In this document: positions 7,591 to 16,132 of the stretch, in pieces | Layout: the number at the start of each line of letters is the position of its first letter | Numbering within the stretch: the stretch's first letter is position 1 | Source of the DNA: Halobacillus litoralis | GTDB taxonomy: Bacteria > Bacillota > Bacilli > Bacillales > Halobacillaceae | Length of the DNA stretch: 64,000 bases | Assembly: GCF_009856445.1 (NCBI RefSeq) | Contig: NZ_WMFA01000001.1 | Location: 620,001-684,000 of the forward strand | Direction of reading: 5' to 3' | The notes under the pieces: model-generated | What the model was told of the DNA's origin: nothing | The model's database searches: none | Seen by the model: only the letters and a program-made list of their open reading frames with translations | Program-made: the position numbers and the translations under genes

Positions 7591-7971
7591 TTATTTATTA
7601 ATGGTTATATTTATTTTGCTCAATCCAAGCGCGCGTGCAGCTTTAATCATCTTAGCCGCCTCTTGCTCTGCATCCTGGATTTGCACGTCATTTCTGGAAA
7701 TGCTCAACGTCGTCCCGCCAGACAACATCGTCGCTTCCTCTGATGTATGTTGATCCTCTTTAATCGATAAAAACGATTGTGGTTGTTCTTCCATCATTTC
7801 TTCCTGACGCATACGATTGACACGTCCGCGAATCTTACGACCGTGATACACGACGCTCGCATACGGGCATCCTGTCTCTGCAGCAATTTCTCGGTAGTTT
7901 TTATCTGTCTCGCCGATTAGACGTTTTACTTCGCTGAGGTCATAGTCGTATTGTTTACTCTTCTTCGCCAT
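7591..7971 (-). CDS. Hypothetical HTH-like protein
   Basis: 126 aa. The N-terminal 55 residues (KRLIGETDKNYREIAAETGCPYASVVYHGRKIRGR) look like a helix-turn-helix with a basic tail; the middle is Glu/Gln-rich and low complexity, and the C-terminus (QEAAKMIKAARALGLSKINITI) is a probable amphipathic helix. AAAAGGGGG precedes the ATG. It converges with the broken sigma factor gene. I do not recognise a named family; DNA binding is inferred. Confidence 0.6.
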   Translation of the reverse strand: MAKKSKQYDYDLSEVKRLIGETDKNYREIAAETGCPYASVVYHGRKIRGRVNRMRQEEMMEEQPQSFLSIKEDQHTSEEATMLSGGTTLSISRNDVQIQDAEQEAAKMIKAARALGLSKINITINK

Positions 7972-8066
7972 TTCGAATCCCCCTTTTGATTTTCTAATAA
8001 TATTGTATACAAATTTTCTCCTTAATAATAGTCTGAGTTAGTAATTCTTTAAATCTTTTAAAATCA

Positions 8067-8083
8067 TTTACAGTTGTTGTAAA
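8067..8083. promoter_or_regulatory. Small inverted repeat in the divergent intergenic region
   Basis: TTTACA-GTTGT-TGTAAA, a six-base inverted repeat with a five-base spacer between the divergent genes at 7971 and 8130. It could be an operator for the HTH-like protein next door; no further support. Confidence 0.3.
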
Positions 8084-8129
8084 CTATTAAATATGCAAAT
8101 GAAAAGATAATAGGAAAGTGTGACTGATT

Positions 8130-8624
8130 TTGTGTAAAAAAGTTATTTATGGTTTATTACCCCTGGGTGTAATGGGTTTAATTTTCTTCTTTTCTTCCCA
8201 GCCCTATGAACAACAGGACCTGCGTCCAACGATGAATCTTTATATGAATTTAGATTTTATCAAACCCGTGTTATCCCTCATCGAATTTACTTACTACGGG
8301 GAGACGATCAATATAGAAAGCCGTGGGGTTGATGGCATGCTGGAGTTTCTTATTCGTAAAGCAGCCCACCTGACCGTTTTTTTCTTCCTCATGATCACGA
8401 CATTTCTCGCTTTCCATCACAACACGGGGTGGGGATTAAAAGGAAAATTGATCGTATCTTACATGATCACCGTCCTCTATGCTTGTTTGGATGAATATCA
8501 CCAGTCGCTAACCCCCAACCGTACGCCTTATGCCGGGGATGTCGTTTTAGACAGCATTGGAGGCTTGGTGGGAGTTTTACTCATTCTCCTCTTTTATGTT
8601 AGAAAAAGCACGGAGAAACGTTGA
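8130..8624 (+). CDS. VanZ family protein
   Basis: 164-aa membrane protein of the VanZ-like family. The N-terminus is a membrane helix followed by IFFFSSQP, the conserved start of these proteins; the core has IRKAAHLTVFFFLMI (Lys-x-x-His motif), DEYHQSLTPNRTPYAGDVVLDSIGG, which is the family signature, and a C-terminal helix. Family members are linked to glycopeptide tolerance (VanZ) and envelope functions, mostly uncharacterised. The start is TTG 8130 with AGGAAAGTG about ten bases upstream; there is no suitable ATG. Single gene. Confidence 0.85.
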   Translation: MCKKVIYGLLPLGVMGLIFFFSSQPYEQQDLRPTMNLYMNLDFIKPVLSLIEFTYYGETINIESRGVDGMLEFLIRKAAHLTVFFFLMITTFLAFHHNTGWGLKGKLIVSYMITVLYACLDEYHQSLTPNRTPYAGDVVLDSIGGLVGVLLILLFYVRKSTEKR

Positions 8625-8654
8625 TCCTGGACTCCATATTTTATAGTAGCGCAC

Positions 8655-8822
8655 CAAAGAGGTGCCGGATCGCGCCAAAGAGGTGCCGAATCGCGCCAAA
8701 GGGAGAGCGAATCGCGCCAAAGGGAAGCCGAATCGCGCCAAAGAGGGGCCGAGTCGCGCCAAAGGGAGAGCGAGTCGCACCAAAGAGGGGCCAAGTCGCG
8801 CCAAAGGCTTGCCCATTCACAC
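8655..8822. repeat. 21-bp tandem repeat, about eight units
   Basis: Seven well-conserved units and one degenerate unit of a 21-bp repeat with the pattern CAAAGRGRNGCCGARTCGCGC. Units of the types CAAAGAGG and CAAAGGGA intermix. Since the period is a multiple of three and the units lack stops, all frames stay open, giving spurious ORFs on both strands. It fills the space between vanZ-like and thrB. No ribosome site supports translation. Confidence 0.9.
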
Positions 8823-8830
8823 CAAAACAA

Positions 8831-8867
8831 AAAGAGAACCAGCACTTCATGTACTGGTTCTCTTTGT
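8831..8867. terminator. Bidirectional terminator between vanZ-like gene and thrB
   Basis: 12-bp perfect stem AAAGAGAACCAG/CTGGTTCTCTTT with an 11-base loop. It ends two bases from the thrB stop and serves the minus-strand threonine operon; it could also stop transcripts from the plus strand. Confidence 0.8.
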
Positions 8868-9778
8868 CATTTTTCAGGGGTCAAAACCAATGTTTCTGCA
8901 CCACTCAGGTTCACCTGAAGCGGTTCGACCTGGTAATCTTCAAGAGCTACTTCAAGTCGTTCTCGTTTATCTTCATCCCATTCATCAAAAAGGGCCACAG
9001 TGGTCGGTCCTGCCCCGCTGATGTAGTGGCCGAGCGAATGTTCTTTTTCCAGAATATCTTTAAAAGAAGAGAATCCAGGAATGAGAATCTGCCGGTAAGG
9101 CTGATGCCAGCGGTCGCTCTGCATCATTTTTCCGGCAAGCGCCCAATTTTTTGTAGCTAAGGCAGCGACGAGCACATTGGCGCTCCCGCTATTGTTCACC
9201 GCCTGTTTGTATTCTATTTCCACAGGCAGCAATCCACGTGCTTTTTCCGTTTCCAAATGATAGTCGGGAATGATGGCGAGCCAGGTCAAATCATCCATTC
9301 CTTCTGTAAAATGGACATAGTCCAAATGCTCCCCATCATAATTAGAAACCATAATACCGCCGAAAATCGCCGGTCCTACATTGTCAGGATGCCCCTCAAT
9401 CTCGCAGGCGATTTTAAATTTTTCATAACGACTTAAGCCAAGGTCAAGGAGATGATCAGCCAGTTCAATCCCTCCAACTACTGCGGTTGATGAACTTCCA
9501 AGCCCTCGGGCGATTGGCACATCATTCTCAAGCTGCACATAGGTGGGGGGGAGGTCTTCATGCCCCATGGCTTCGGCTGTGAATAACGCCGTCTTGTAAA
9601 TCAGATTGTTTTTACCCGAAGGGATATAAGGCTGGTCTTCTTCAGGAACGGAAAAAAACCATTCATCGGCCGGCTGGCAGTCAAGCGTCACATATTTCGA
9701 TAGTGCAATACCGACGGAATCAAATCCCGGGCCGAGGTTCGCGGATGTCGCAGGCACTCGGATTTGAAACCGGCTCAT
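8867..9778 (-). CDS. thrB: Homoserine kinase
   Basis: Phosphorylates L-homoserine with ATP to O-phosphohomoserine, the substrate of threonine synthase. 303 aa, GHMP kinase superfamily: N-terminal [16 protein letters not shown], the ATP-binding [15 protein letters not shown] loop at about residues 90-104, and the C-terminal GAGPT motif. The start overlaps the end of thrC by four bases (TGA/ATG overlap). Last gene of hom-thrC-thrB. Confidence 0.96.
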   Translation of the reverse strand: MSRFQIRVPATSANLGPGFDSVGIALSKYVTLDCQPADEWFFSVPEEDQPYIPSGKNNLIYKTALFTAEAMGHEDLPPTYVQLENDVPIARGLGSSSTAVVGGIELADHLLDLGLSRYEKFKIACEIEGHPDNVGPAIFGGIMVSNYDGEHLDYVHFTEGMDDLTWLAIIPDYHLETEKARGLLPVEIEYKQAVNNSGSANVLVAALATKNWALAGKMMQSDRWHQPYRQILIPGFSSFKDILEKEHSLGHYISGAGPTTVALFDEWDEDKRERLEVALEDYQVEPLQVNLSGAETLVLTPEK

Positions 9779-10830
9779 GATTGAACACCTGTCACAGCAG
9801 AAGCGAAGATGTTGTAATCATTTTCGATGCGTGTCGGTTTGACTGGGCTCTGGTCCATGGCTGTCGTCGGATCCTTCAACCCGTTTCCTGTTAACACATG
9901 AACGATTTTAGAACCTTGTGGAATCGTACCGTCTTTCACTTTTTTAATCATACCTGCGATGGAAGCACAAGAGGCAGGCTCAGCGAACACGCCTTCTTTT
10001 TGCGCGAGATACTGATAGGCTTCAACGATTTCTTCATCTGTCACTTCATCAATCAGGCCATTCGATTCGGCACGCACGCTTAACGCTTTATCCCAGCTTG
10101 CCGGGTTCCCGATCCTGATCGCTGTCGCCAATGTTTCCGGATCTTCGATAACCTGATTGCGGACGATCGCGGCAGAACCGCTCGCCTCAAAGCCCATCAT
10201 CTGGGGAAGTCCGGAACCATGTCGCTCGTTGTATTCTTTGAACCCTTTCCAATACGCCGTAATGTTTCCGGCATTACCGACAGGAATACTTAAGATATCG
10301 GGTGCAGTGCCAAGCGCATCACAAACTTCAAAGGCAGCCGTCTTCTGTCCCTCGATACGGTAAGGGTTCACGGAGTTTACGAGAGTGACCGGCTCATTCT
10401 CCGCCATTTTCCGTACCATACGAAGAGCGTCATCGAAGTTCCCTTTGATTGCAAAAATTTCCGCGCCGTACATAACCGCCTGCGCTAATTTCCCTTCCGC
10501 AATTTTTCCGTCAGGGATGACGACGATGCAACGAAGGCCTGCGCGTGCTGCAAACGCAGCTGCAGAAGCGGACGTGTTTCCTGTAGAAGCACAGATCACA
10601 GCCTCTGAACCTTCTTCAATCGCTTTTGCCATCGCCATCACCATGCCGCGGTCTTTGAAAGAGCCTGTCGGGTTCGCTCCTTCAATTTTGACATACCCCT
10701 CAATTCCAAGGTCCTGGGAGATGGATGGAATCGGAAGGAGAGGAGTATTCCCCTCATGCAACGTCAGTTTTGGTGTTTTTTCGGAAACGGGTAAAAACTC
10801 TCCATATTCATGAATCAATCCACGCCACAT
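9775..10830 (-). CDS. thrC: Threonine synthase
   Basis: PLP enzyme converting O-phosphohomoserine to threonine. 351 aa, the short Bacillus-type form. The PLP lysine is in [10 protein letters not shown] (about residue 60), with the phosphate-binding SIPVGNAGN loop near residue 185 and the [11 protein letters not shown] stretch. Located one base after hom and overlapping thrB, so the three genes are translated as a tight operon. Confidence 0.96.
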   Translation of the reverse strand: MWRGLIHEYGEFLPVSEKTPKLTLHEGNTPLLPIPSISQDLGIEGYVKIEGANPTGSFKDRGMVMAMAKAIEEGSEAVICASTGNTSASAAAFAARAGLRCIVVIPDGKIAEGKLAQAVMYGAEIFAIKGNFDDALRMVRKMAENEPVTLVNSVNPYRIEGQKTAAFEVCDALGTAPDILSIPVGNAGNITAYWKGFKEYNERHGSGLPQMMGFEASGSAAIVRNQVIEDPETLATAIRIGNPASWDKALSVRAESNGLIDEVTDEEIVEAYQYLAQKEGVFAEPASCASIAGMIKKVKDGTIPQGSKIVHVLTGNGLKDPTTAMDQSPVKPTRIENDYNIFASAVTGVQS

Positions 10831-10831
10831 G

Positions 10832-12124
10832 TCAGTTTCCTCCTTCTACACGGAATATGCTGTCGATATTTCTTACAGAATCGAGCGACTCAATGTCCTG
10901 AATCGCTTTTTCAAAGTCTTCCTCGCTTACTTGATGAGTGACCATCATCAATTCACGTTCGCCTTCCTGATCAGTCGAACGCTGGGTGAATTGATCGAAA
11001 GAGAGGTCGTATTGGGCAAAAATGTTCGTCAGGTCGTTCAACATGCCTGCCTTGTCATCAACATGGAGACGAATATACTTCTTCGTCAGCTGATCTTTTT
11101 TCGCTTTCACTTGCTTAGGGAACTGCGGCTGCACATAGGCTGTACCTGTTGTCCCGAGGCGGATGTTTTTCAATACGGCGATCAAGTCGGCAACAACGGC
11201 TGTGGCTGTCGGAAGTTTACCGGCACCCGGTCCGTAAAACATCGTTTCGCCGACGGCATCTCCGTACACATAAACGGCATTAAATTCATCATTAACAGAA
11301 GAAAGCGGGTGTTGAATCGGAAGCAATGTCGGCTCGACACTGACCGAAACACCGTTGTGGTTATTTTCCGCAATCCCGATCAGCTTGATGCGATACCCCA
11401 GCTCTTCCGCGTAGGTAATATCATCAGAAGAAATGCCGCGTATTCCTTTAATATCAACATCTTCCAGACTGTAAGGCATAGAGAAACCTAAGATTGATAG
11501 AATCGTCATCTTTCTAGCCGCATCCAGACCGTCCACGTCAGCCGTCGGGTCGGCTTCTGCGAAACCAAGATCCTGTGCTTCCTTCAAGACGCTGTCAAAG
11601 TCCACCCCGTCCTGGGCCATCTTCGTCATAATATAGTTTGTCGTGCCGTTAACGATTCCCATCATCTTTGTAATACGATCGGAGGACAGGCCATCCATGA
11701 TCGAGCGGATGATTGGAATACCACCGGCCACACTCGCTTCGTAGTACAAGTCACAGTTATGCTTCTGGCACGCTTCGAAAAGCTGCTCACCATGCTGGGC
11801 GACAAGATCCTTGTTCGCCGTGACGATGTGTTTTCCGTGTTCAATGGCTTCTAATAATATAGTAAGCGTGTGATCGATCCCACCCATCACCTCTACGATG
11901 ACATCAATCTCCGGATCTCTCGTAATATCCTGGTACTGATCCGTCAACTGGGTTTCAGCCGGAACCTCGCGGGTTTTTGACATGTCACTGACAAGCACAG
12001 ACTTAATCGTGACATTACACCCTGTCTTATGTTCAATGCGTTCTTTATGATCGCGGAGGATCTCAATCACTCCACTTCCGACCGTTCCAAGTCCTAGTAG
12101 TCCTACGGTAATGGCTTTATTCAT
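10832..12124 (-). CDS. hom: Homoserine dehydrogenase
   Basis: NAD(P)H-dependent reduction of aspartate semialdehyde to homoserine, the first dedicated step to threonine and methionine. 430 aa: N-terminal Rossmann motif [12 protein letters not shown], catalytic domain with [11 protein letters not shown] and [17 protein letters not shown], and a C-terminal ACT domain (about 350-425) that usually gives threonine feedback inhibition. AAGGAGTG precedes the ATG. A promoter-like pair lies about 55-80 bases upstream. Confidence 0.96.
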   Translation of the reverse strand: MNKAITVGLLGLGTVGSGVIEILRDHKERIEHKTGCNVTIKSVLVSDMSKTREVPAETQLTDQYQDITRDPEIDVIVEVMGGIDHTLTILLEAIEHGKHIVTANKDLVAQHGEQLFEACQKHNCDLYYEASVAGGIPIIRSIMDGLSSDRITKMMGIVNGTTNYIMTKMAQDGVDFDSVLKEAQDLGFAEADPTADVDGLDAARKMTILSILGFSMPYSLEDVDIKGIRGISSDDITYAEELGYRIKLIGIAENNHNGVSVSVEPTLLPIQHPLSSVNDEFNAVYVYGDAVGETMFYGPGAGKLPTATAVVADLIAVLKNIRLGTTGTAYVQPQFPKQVKAKKDQLTKKYIRLHVDDKAGMLNDLTNIFAQYDLSFDQFTQRSTDQEGERELMMVTHQVSEEDFEKAIQDIESLDSVRNIDSIFRVEGGN

Positions 12125-12176
12125 CGTTCACACTCCTTGTCTACTTGAAATAAACATTATTCTTTGTATAAAGGAC

Positions 12177-12205
12177 ATTGTAACGGAAAGGAAATTGAAG
12201 CACAA
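12177..12205 (-). promoter_or_regulatory. Probable sigma-A promoter of hom-thrC-thrB
   Basis: On the minus strand TTGTGC, a 17-base spacer, then TACAAT, ending 53 bases before the hom ATG. I saw no T-box or other leader structure between it and the gene. Confidence 0.5.
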
Positions 12206-12227
12206 GACCGAATTATCCGACGATTTA

Positions 12228-12272
12228 ACCTTCCATATAATGTATGACCTGGTACACCAGAAAATGGAAGGT
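12228..12272. repeat. REP-like element D nested in an inverted repeat
   Basis: TGTATGACCTGGTACACCAG, the same variant as in element C, sits inside a 9-bp inverted repeat ACCTTCCAT/ATGGAAGGT. It is upstream of the hom promoter and does not interrupt a gene. Confidence 0.7.
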
Positions 12273-12514
12273 GTATTTTGAATATTCCTCCTATCTAAAA
12301 GAATCCACCGGCTGAATGGATAGATAAAGTCGTGATTCTTCAGTTAGTAGATGAACTTTTACAATAAATTAACAAAACTAGAAAAAATCATTTTGTAAGC
12401 TGTTTTCACAAAGAAAAGGGCGTTTTTATAAACCTTTTGAGTGGAAAATCGTTTTCTTCGAACTATTCATTGTAAAAAAATAGAAATGCAAACAAGCGAA
12501 AAATATAGGATATA

Positions 12515-12543
12515 TTGACTAATAATGGAAGGTACATTATAAC
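12515..12543 (+). promoter_or_regulatory. Probable sigma-A promoter of the 80-aa gene
   Basis: TTGACT, 17-base spacer, TATAAC. It lies 33 bases before the start of the gene at 12576. Confidence 0.65.
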
Positions 12544-12575
12544 TAAATGGGACAGATGAGGAGGTGAAACAGTCA

Positions 12576-12818
12576 GTGACTATTCTTACACAACAGGGAA
12601 TGCAAGGAGTGTTATTATTATCCAAGAATCTTGAAGTCTATGATGAATACGTAAGGAGACTTATGAAAGAATGGGGAATATATGGACGCGAAGATGAATT
12701 TATAAGAGAAGGAAGAGAAACCGTCTACCGCATCCATAAAGAGAAGAAAGAGACGATGGATATAGATATATGTATAGAGATAAGAAAAGATCTGCTAAAA
12801 TTTTTTCCCTCAGATTAA
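12576..12818 (+). CDS. Small hypothetical protein
   Basis: 80 aa, soluble, mixed alpha/beta by eye (VTILTQQGMQGVLLLSKN, then a charged helix and VYRIHKEKKETMDIDICIEI). GTG 12576 has GGAGGTGA eight bases upstream; GTG 12564 lies inside that site. It has its own promoter and a strong terminator, so it is very likely expressed as a single gene. I do not recognise the family. Confidence 0.65.
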   Translation: MTILTQQGMQGVLLLSKNLEVYDEYVRRLMKEWGIYGREDEFIREGRETVYRIHKEKKETMDIDICIEIRKDLLKFFPSD

Positions 12819-12833
12819 CTCATTATAAGGAAC

Positions 12834-12878
12834 AAAAGAAAGAAGGCCGCTAGCTTCCACAGCGGCCTTCTTTCTTTT
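12834..12878 (+). terminator. Strong rho-independent terminator
   Basis: 18-bp stem AAAAGAAAGAAGGCCGCT with AGCGGCCTTCTTTCTTTT, loop of nine bases. Follows the 80-aa gene. Confidence 0.9.
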
Positions 12879-12892
12879 GGAAGTGATAGGAT

Positions 12893-12925
12893 GACCAGGT
12901 CATACAAATATTCCCAACATACAGT
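12893..12925. repeat. REP-like element E
   Basis: Minus-strand reading TTTGTATGACCTGGTCATCC includes the odd palindrome ATGACC-T-GGTCAT. It is preceded on that strand by GGAATATTTG, a flank shared with element F. Confidence 0.65.
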
Positions 12926-12969
12926 CCGCAAGAGAACAGTATTAAAAGTGGAATTCATTTATTGGAAAT

Positions 12970-13003
12970 AAAAGGTGTACCAGGTCATACAGATATTTCC
13001 ATA
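12970..13003. repeat. REP-like element F
   Basis: Minus-strand reading CTGTATGACCTGGTACACC with a GGAAATAT flank. It is in the same orientation as element E about 75 bases away, so E and F form a tandem pair like a REP doublet (BIME-like), upstream of pgcA. Confidence 0.65.
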
Positions 13004-13252
13004 ATAGAAACATCCTACTTAAATGTTACAATATTAGATGAAGTTACATAGTTTATTTGCTTTCGGTGTAAAAAGGGAAGAAAAGTAAAAGATTTCTATC
13101 TAAATGCGCCGAAAAAACAGGATTTCCACCAAATAATGGCGAATGAAAAGAACTAGAGAAGAACGAGTTGGAATGTGAATGATAGACTTCTACTCATACA
13201 AAATGGCTTCCCTAAATCGCTAGAGAAAAATAATCACGAAGGAGTGTTGTGC

Positions 13253-14959
13253 ATGTGGAAAAATGATTACAACCGTTGGAAAGAATTTACCGAACTTGAT
13301 GCTGATCTTGCATCAAAGCTGGAAGAACTAACATCAGATGAACAATCTTTGGAAGATGCTTTCTACAAGAACCTGGAATTCGGGACAGGTGGAATGCGCG
13401 GAAAGCTCGGACCAGGAACAAACCGCATGAACATCTACACCGTGAGAAAAGCGGCCGAAGGCCTGGCCACCTATGTCAATGACCAGGGCTTGTCCAACAG
13501 GGGCGTAGCGATTGCTTATGACTCCCGTTATATGTCCAAGGAGTTCGCAGTAGAGACTGCTCGTGTCCTTGGCCACCACGGCATTCCTTCTTACGTATTC
13601 ACGTCCCTAAGACCGACGCCGGAATTATCCTTTGCTGTCCGCCACTTGAACGCAGCAGCAGGCGTTGTCGTAACGGCGAGCCACAACCCTCCGGAATACA
13701 ATGGTTTCAAAGCCTACAACGAAGACGGCGGTCAACTTCCTCCTGAGCAGGCGGAAATCATGATCGATTTTGTAAACAAAGTGGAAAACGAATTGAAGGT
13801 CGAAGCGGCTGATCAACAAGAGCTGGAAGAACAGGGACTGCTTCGCTGGATTGATGAGGAAGTCGATGAGGCTTATCTTGAAGCATTGAAAGGTGTTACA
13901 GTCCAGCCGGATATTCAAAAGGATCTATCCCTCGTGTTCACGCCACTGCACGGTACGGCTCGTGATCTTGTTGAAAAAGGGCTGCAGCAGAGTGGGTTCA
14001 CGTCCATTCACATCGTTGAGGAACAAGCGAAGCCGGATCCTGAATTTTCTACCGTTGCCTCTCCGAACCCTGAGGAGCATCAGGCTTTTGAGATGGCGAT
14101 TGATCAAGGAAAAGCTATTGGAGCTGACTTGCTGATGGCGACAGACCCGGATGCCGACCGCCTCGGAATTGCTGTCCCTAACGAGAAAGGGGAATATGTC
14201 GTCCTCACAGGGAACCAGACAGGTGCCCTTTTATTGGATTACATTCTTGGTCAATCCGAACAACTGCCAAAAAACGGACTTTTGATCAAAACGATCGTAA
14301 CCTCTGAATTCGGCCGGGTCATCGCTAACTCCTACGGCATCCGTTCCCTCGACACGCTGACAGGCTTCAAGTTCATCGGGGAAAAAATCCGTGAATATGA
14401 ACAAAGTGGAGAGCACACGTTCATGTTCGGTTATGAGGAAAGTTACGGGTATCTGGTTAAAGACTTTGCTCGTGACAAAGACGCTGTCCAGGCGGCTGTC
14501 CTTGCAGCAGAAGTTGGCGCACACTGGAAGAATCAAGGCAAAACGTTACTGGATGCCCTTGATGAGTTATATGAAAAACACGGCTACTTCCTTGAAGATC
14601 TTCAGTCCATGAAGCTGGAAGGAAAGTCAGGAACTGAACAAATCAAGGCAATTATGGACGACTTCCGTAACGCTGAAATTAAAGAAGCAGGTGGAAAGAA
14701 AGTCGTGGCTATTGAAGATTATGCAACGACCCTTCGTAAACATGTCCAGGACGGAACCGAAGAGGAAATCGACCTTCCGACGTCCAATGTCGTCAAGTTC
14801 ATCCTTGAGGACGACTGCTGGTTCTGCCTGCGCCCGTCAGGTACAGAACCGAAAATCAAGTTTTATTACGGTGTAAAATCCGGTACAAGAAAAGAAAGTG
14901 AAGAGCTGCTGGCCGCTGTAAAAGCAACCGTTAACGAACGCTTGCATGCGCTTATCTAA
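13253..14959 (+). CDS. pgcA: Alpha-phosphoglucomutase / phosphomannomutase
   Basis: Interconverts glucose-6-phosphate and glucose-1-phosphate, feeding UDP-glucose synthesis by the galU product at 52 kb. 568 aa, the PgcA-type length. Domain order is visible: FGTGGMRG near residue 42, the phosphoserine loop VVTASHNPPEYNG (about 140-152), metal-binding DPDADRLG (about 300), sugar-binding GYEESYGY, and the C-terminal phosphate-binding RPSGTEPKIKFY. ATG 13253 with GAAGGAGTG upstream is preferred over 13175, which adds 26 unrelated residues. Confidence 0.94.
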   Translation: MWKNDYNRWKEFTELDADLASKLEELTSDEQSLEDAFYKNLEFGTGGMRGKLGPGTNRMNIYTVRKAAEGLATYVNDQGLSNRGVAIAYDSRYMSKEFAVETARVLGHHGIPSYVFTSLRPTPELSFAVRHLNAAAGVVVTASHNPPEYNGFKAYNEDGGQLPPEQAEIMIDFVNKVENELKVEAADQQELEEQGLLRWIDEEVDEAYLEALKGVTVQPDIQKDLSLVFTPLHGTARDLVEKGLQQSGFTSIHIVEEQAKPDPEFSTVASPNPEEHQAFEMAIDQGKAIGADLLMATDPDADRLGIAVPNEKGEYVVLTGNQTGALLLDYILGQSEQLPKNGLLIKTIVTSEFGRVIANSYGIRSLDTLTGFKFIGEKIREYEQSGEHTFMFGYEESYGYLVKDFARDKDAVQAAVLAAEVGAHWKNQGKTLLDALDELYEKHGYFLEDLQSMKLEGKSGTEQIKAIMDDFRNAEIKEAGGKKVVAIEDYATTLRKHVQDGTEEEIDLPTSNVVKFILEDDCWFCLRPSGTEPKIKFYYGVKSGTRKESEELLAAVKATVNERLHALI

Positions 14960-14966
14960 ATTGTTG

Positions 14967-14995
14967 AAACTCCATCCTGCGGGATGGAGTTTTTT
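14967..14995 (+). terminator. Terminator of pgcA
   Basis: Stem ACTCCATCC/GGATGGAGT with four-base loop and five or six T. Confidence 0.88.
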
Positions 14996-15126
14996 ATTAT
15001 GGGTTTAAATGAAGTCGCCATTGTGCTCAGCTGGGTCGTTATCCATCCAGGAACAATCGCTCCGCAATAATACCTTTCAAAAAGCCGAACCCCAAAGCCC
15101 ATTCCATATTAATCGCTTTCATTTTG

Positions 15127-15155
15127 TTGACAAATACGCGATAATAGAATAAAAT
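15127..15155 (+). promoter_or_regulatory. Sigma-A promoter of the IDEAL-domain gene
   Basis: Consensus TTGACA, exactly 17 bases, TAAAAT; 37 bases upstream of the ATG at 15193. Confidence 0.75.
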
Positions 15156-15192
15156 ACTGAAAATTCAGATTTAATGAAAAAGGGGTGGGCCC

Positions 15193-15648
15193 ATGTTGAA
15201 CATAAAAATGCTTAAGCCATACTATGTTAAAGAAGACAAACGCTTCATTCGAGTCGTTCTAGCCTACCAGTACTTTTCGCTACTCATTGATAACGAGTTG
15301 TATCAGTTCATCCCGATGGAATCAAGAGAAATTATAATCGACCGCAATCGTCAACGGGTGCATAACGTTTTCGATATATTCGTCTTCCAGCGGGGCAAGA
15401 AAATGGTTTATGTTTCTGTCTCCGATTTACTGCAACTGCCTGAGTTTATCTCGCACCTTCATTCGATTGTGTCGCCGTATTATGAAGAGGGGATCGAAAT
15501 TAGTCAGCAATCATCTAAAGAAGTGAAGGAAATCATCCGTGAATTAGAAAAAGATAACCTTCGACGCCTCATCGACAAGGCGATCGATCAACATGATGAA
15601 GACGCCTTCCGTCTTCTCACTGAAAAATGGAATAACATGTACACATGA
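15193..15648 (+). CDS. IDEAL domain-containing protein
   Basis: 151 aa. The last 35 residues (LRRLIDKAIDQHDEDAFRLLTEKW) fit the short IDEAL domain found in Bacillaceae proteins such as YpiB, YozD and ComK; the first 100 residues form a separate globular beta-rich part (FSLLIDNELYQFIPM, HNVFDIFVFQRGKKMVYV). AAGGGGTGGG lies before the ATG. It has its own consensus promoter and terminator. The biochemical role is not known. Confidence 0.72.
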   Translation: MLNIKMLKPYYVKEDKRFIRVVLAYQYFSLLIDNELYQFIPMESREIIIDRNRQRVHNVFDIFVFQRGKKMVYVSVSDLLQLPEFISHLHSIVSPYYEEGIEISQQSSKEVKEIIRELEKDNLRRLIDKAIDQHDEDAFRLLTEKWNNMYT

Positions 15649-15652
15649 AAAC

Positions 15653-15687
15653 ACCCAGGTGTGAATTCAATCATGCCTGGGTATTTA
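15653..15687 (+). terminator. Terminator after the IDEAL-domain gene
   Basis: ACCCAGG/CCTGGGT stem with a 16-base loop and T-rich tail. Confidence 0.65.
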
Positions 15688-15781
15688 TTTCTATACTTTA
15701 TTCGTCAAAAAAATACAACATCTTTATTCGGCTTATCAAAAACTATCTGAAAAATGTGAAATTTAAGTGATAATAGTTCAA

Positions 15782-15810
15782 TTGAATTCTAGATTTATCC
15801 ATTATAATAA
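15782..15810 (+). promoter_or_regulatory. Possible promoter of sinI-like gene
   Basis: TTGAAT, 17 bases, TAATAA, overlapping a TATAAT two bases earlier. About 100 bases upstream of the small ORF at 15912. Confidence 0.4.
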
Positions 15811-15911
15811 TACATATAACAAGGACAAAGTTCTACGAGCATTGATTGTACTGGCGAAGGCCATTCCTCAAGCTCTGCTCATCGAATTGACCATTAGGGG
15901 AGGTTGACCGG

Positions 15912-16049
15912 ATGGAAACGCTGCCTAGAGAACGGAAGTTGGATGAAGAATGGGTGTTTTTATTGAAAGAAGCGAAAGCCATGGGGTTAAGTAAAGATGA
16001 GGTTAAAAACTTTTTAAAACAACAATCTAAATCAGCCAAAACGGTCTGA
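15912..16049 (+). CDS. SinI-like anti-repressor
   Basis: 45-aa protein too short for routine gene callers. Residues 9-40 (KLDEEWVFLLKEAKAMGLSK and then DEVKNFLKQQSK) match the SinI dimerisation helices of Bacillus, where SinI binds the SinR repressor through an equivalent hook and releases biofilm genes. GGGGAGGT precedes the ATG at a good distance. In B. subtilis sinI is next to sinR; here the neighbour is an AraC regulator and the nearest SinR-like HTH gene, lacking this domain, is 1.5 kb away. The family call is sound; the partner is unknown. Confidence 0.78.
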   Translation: METLPRERKLDEEWVFLLKEAKAMGLSKDEVKNFLKQQSKSAKTV

Positions 16050-16080
16050 CATCCTTTACTTGAAAGGGTGTTCTTTTTTT
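16049..16080 (+). terminator. Terminator of the sinI-like gene
   Basis: Stem ACATCCTTT/AAAGGGTGT (one G-T pair) and a run of seven T. Confidence 0.65.
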
Positions 16081-16132
16081 GCCATGATAGAGAAGTACTA
16101 AGCATAAAGAAGGGGCAGGAAGAGAGGTCCTT

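Noticed and set aside
8655-8822. Possible CRISPR array
   Set aside because: Units are directly adjacent, without unique spacers, and no cas genes are nearby.
8577-9021. Several open frames on both strands through the tandem repeat (e.g. PNRAKG, FGATR or LWRDS repeats)
   Set aside because: They arise because the 21-bp unit has no stops in most frames; none has a good ribosome site and some run into thrB.
10829-11491. 220-codon plus-strand frame antisense to hom
   Set aside because: Shadow of the hom coding sequence; lacks a ribosome site and a recognisable fold.
12125-12240. T-box or threonine attenuator upstream of hom
   Set aside because: No specifier stem, T-box sequence or leader peptide with Thr codons; only a plain promoter is seen.
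15833-16105. Minus-strand open frame across the sinI-like gene
   Set aside because: Antisense to a gene with clear family match and ribosome site; no own signals.
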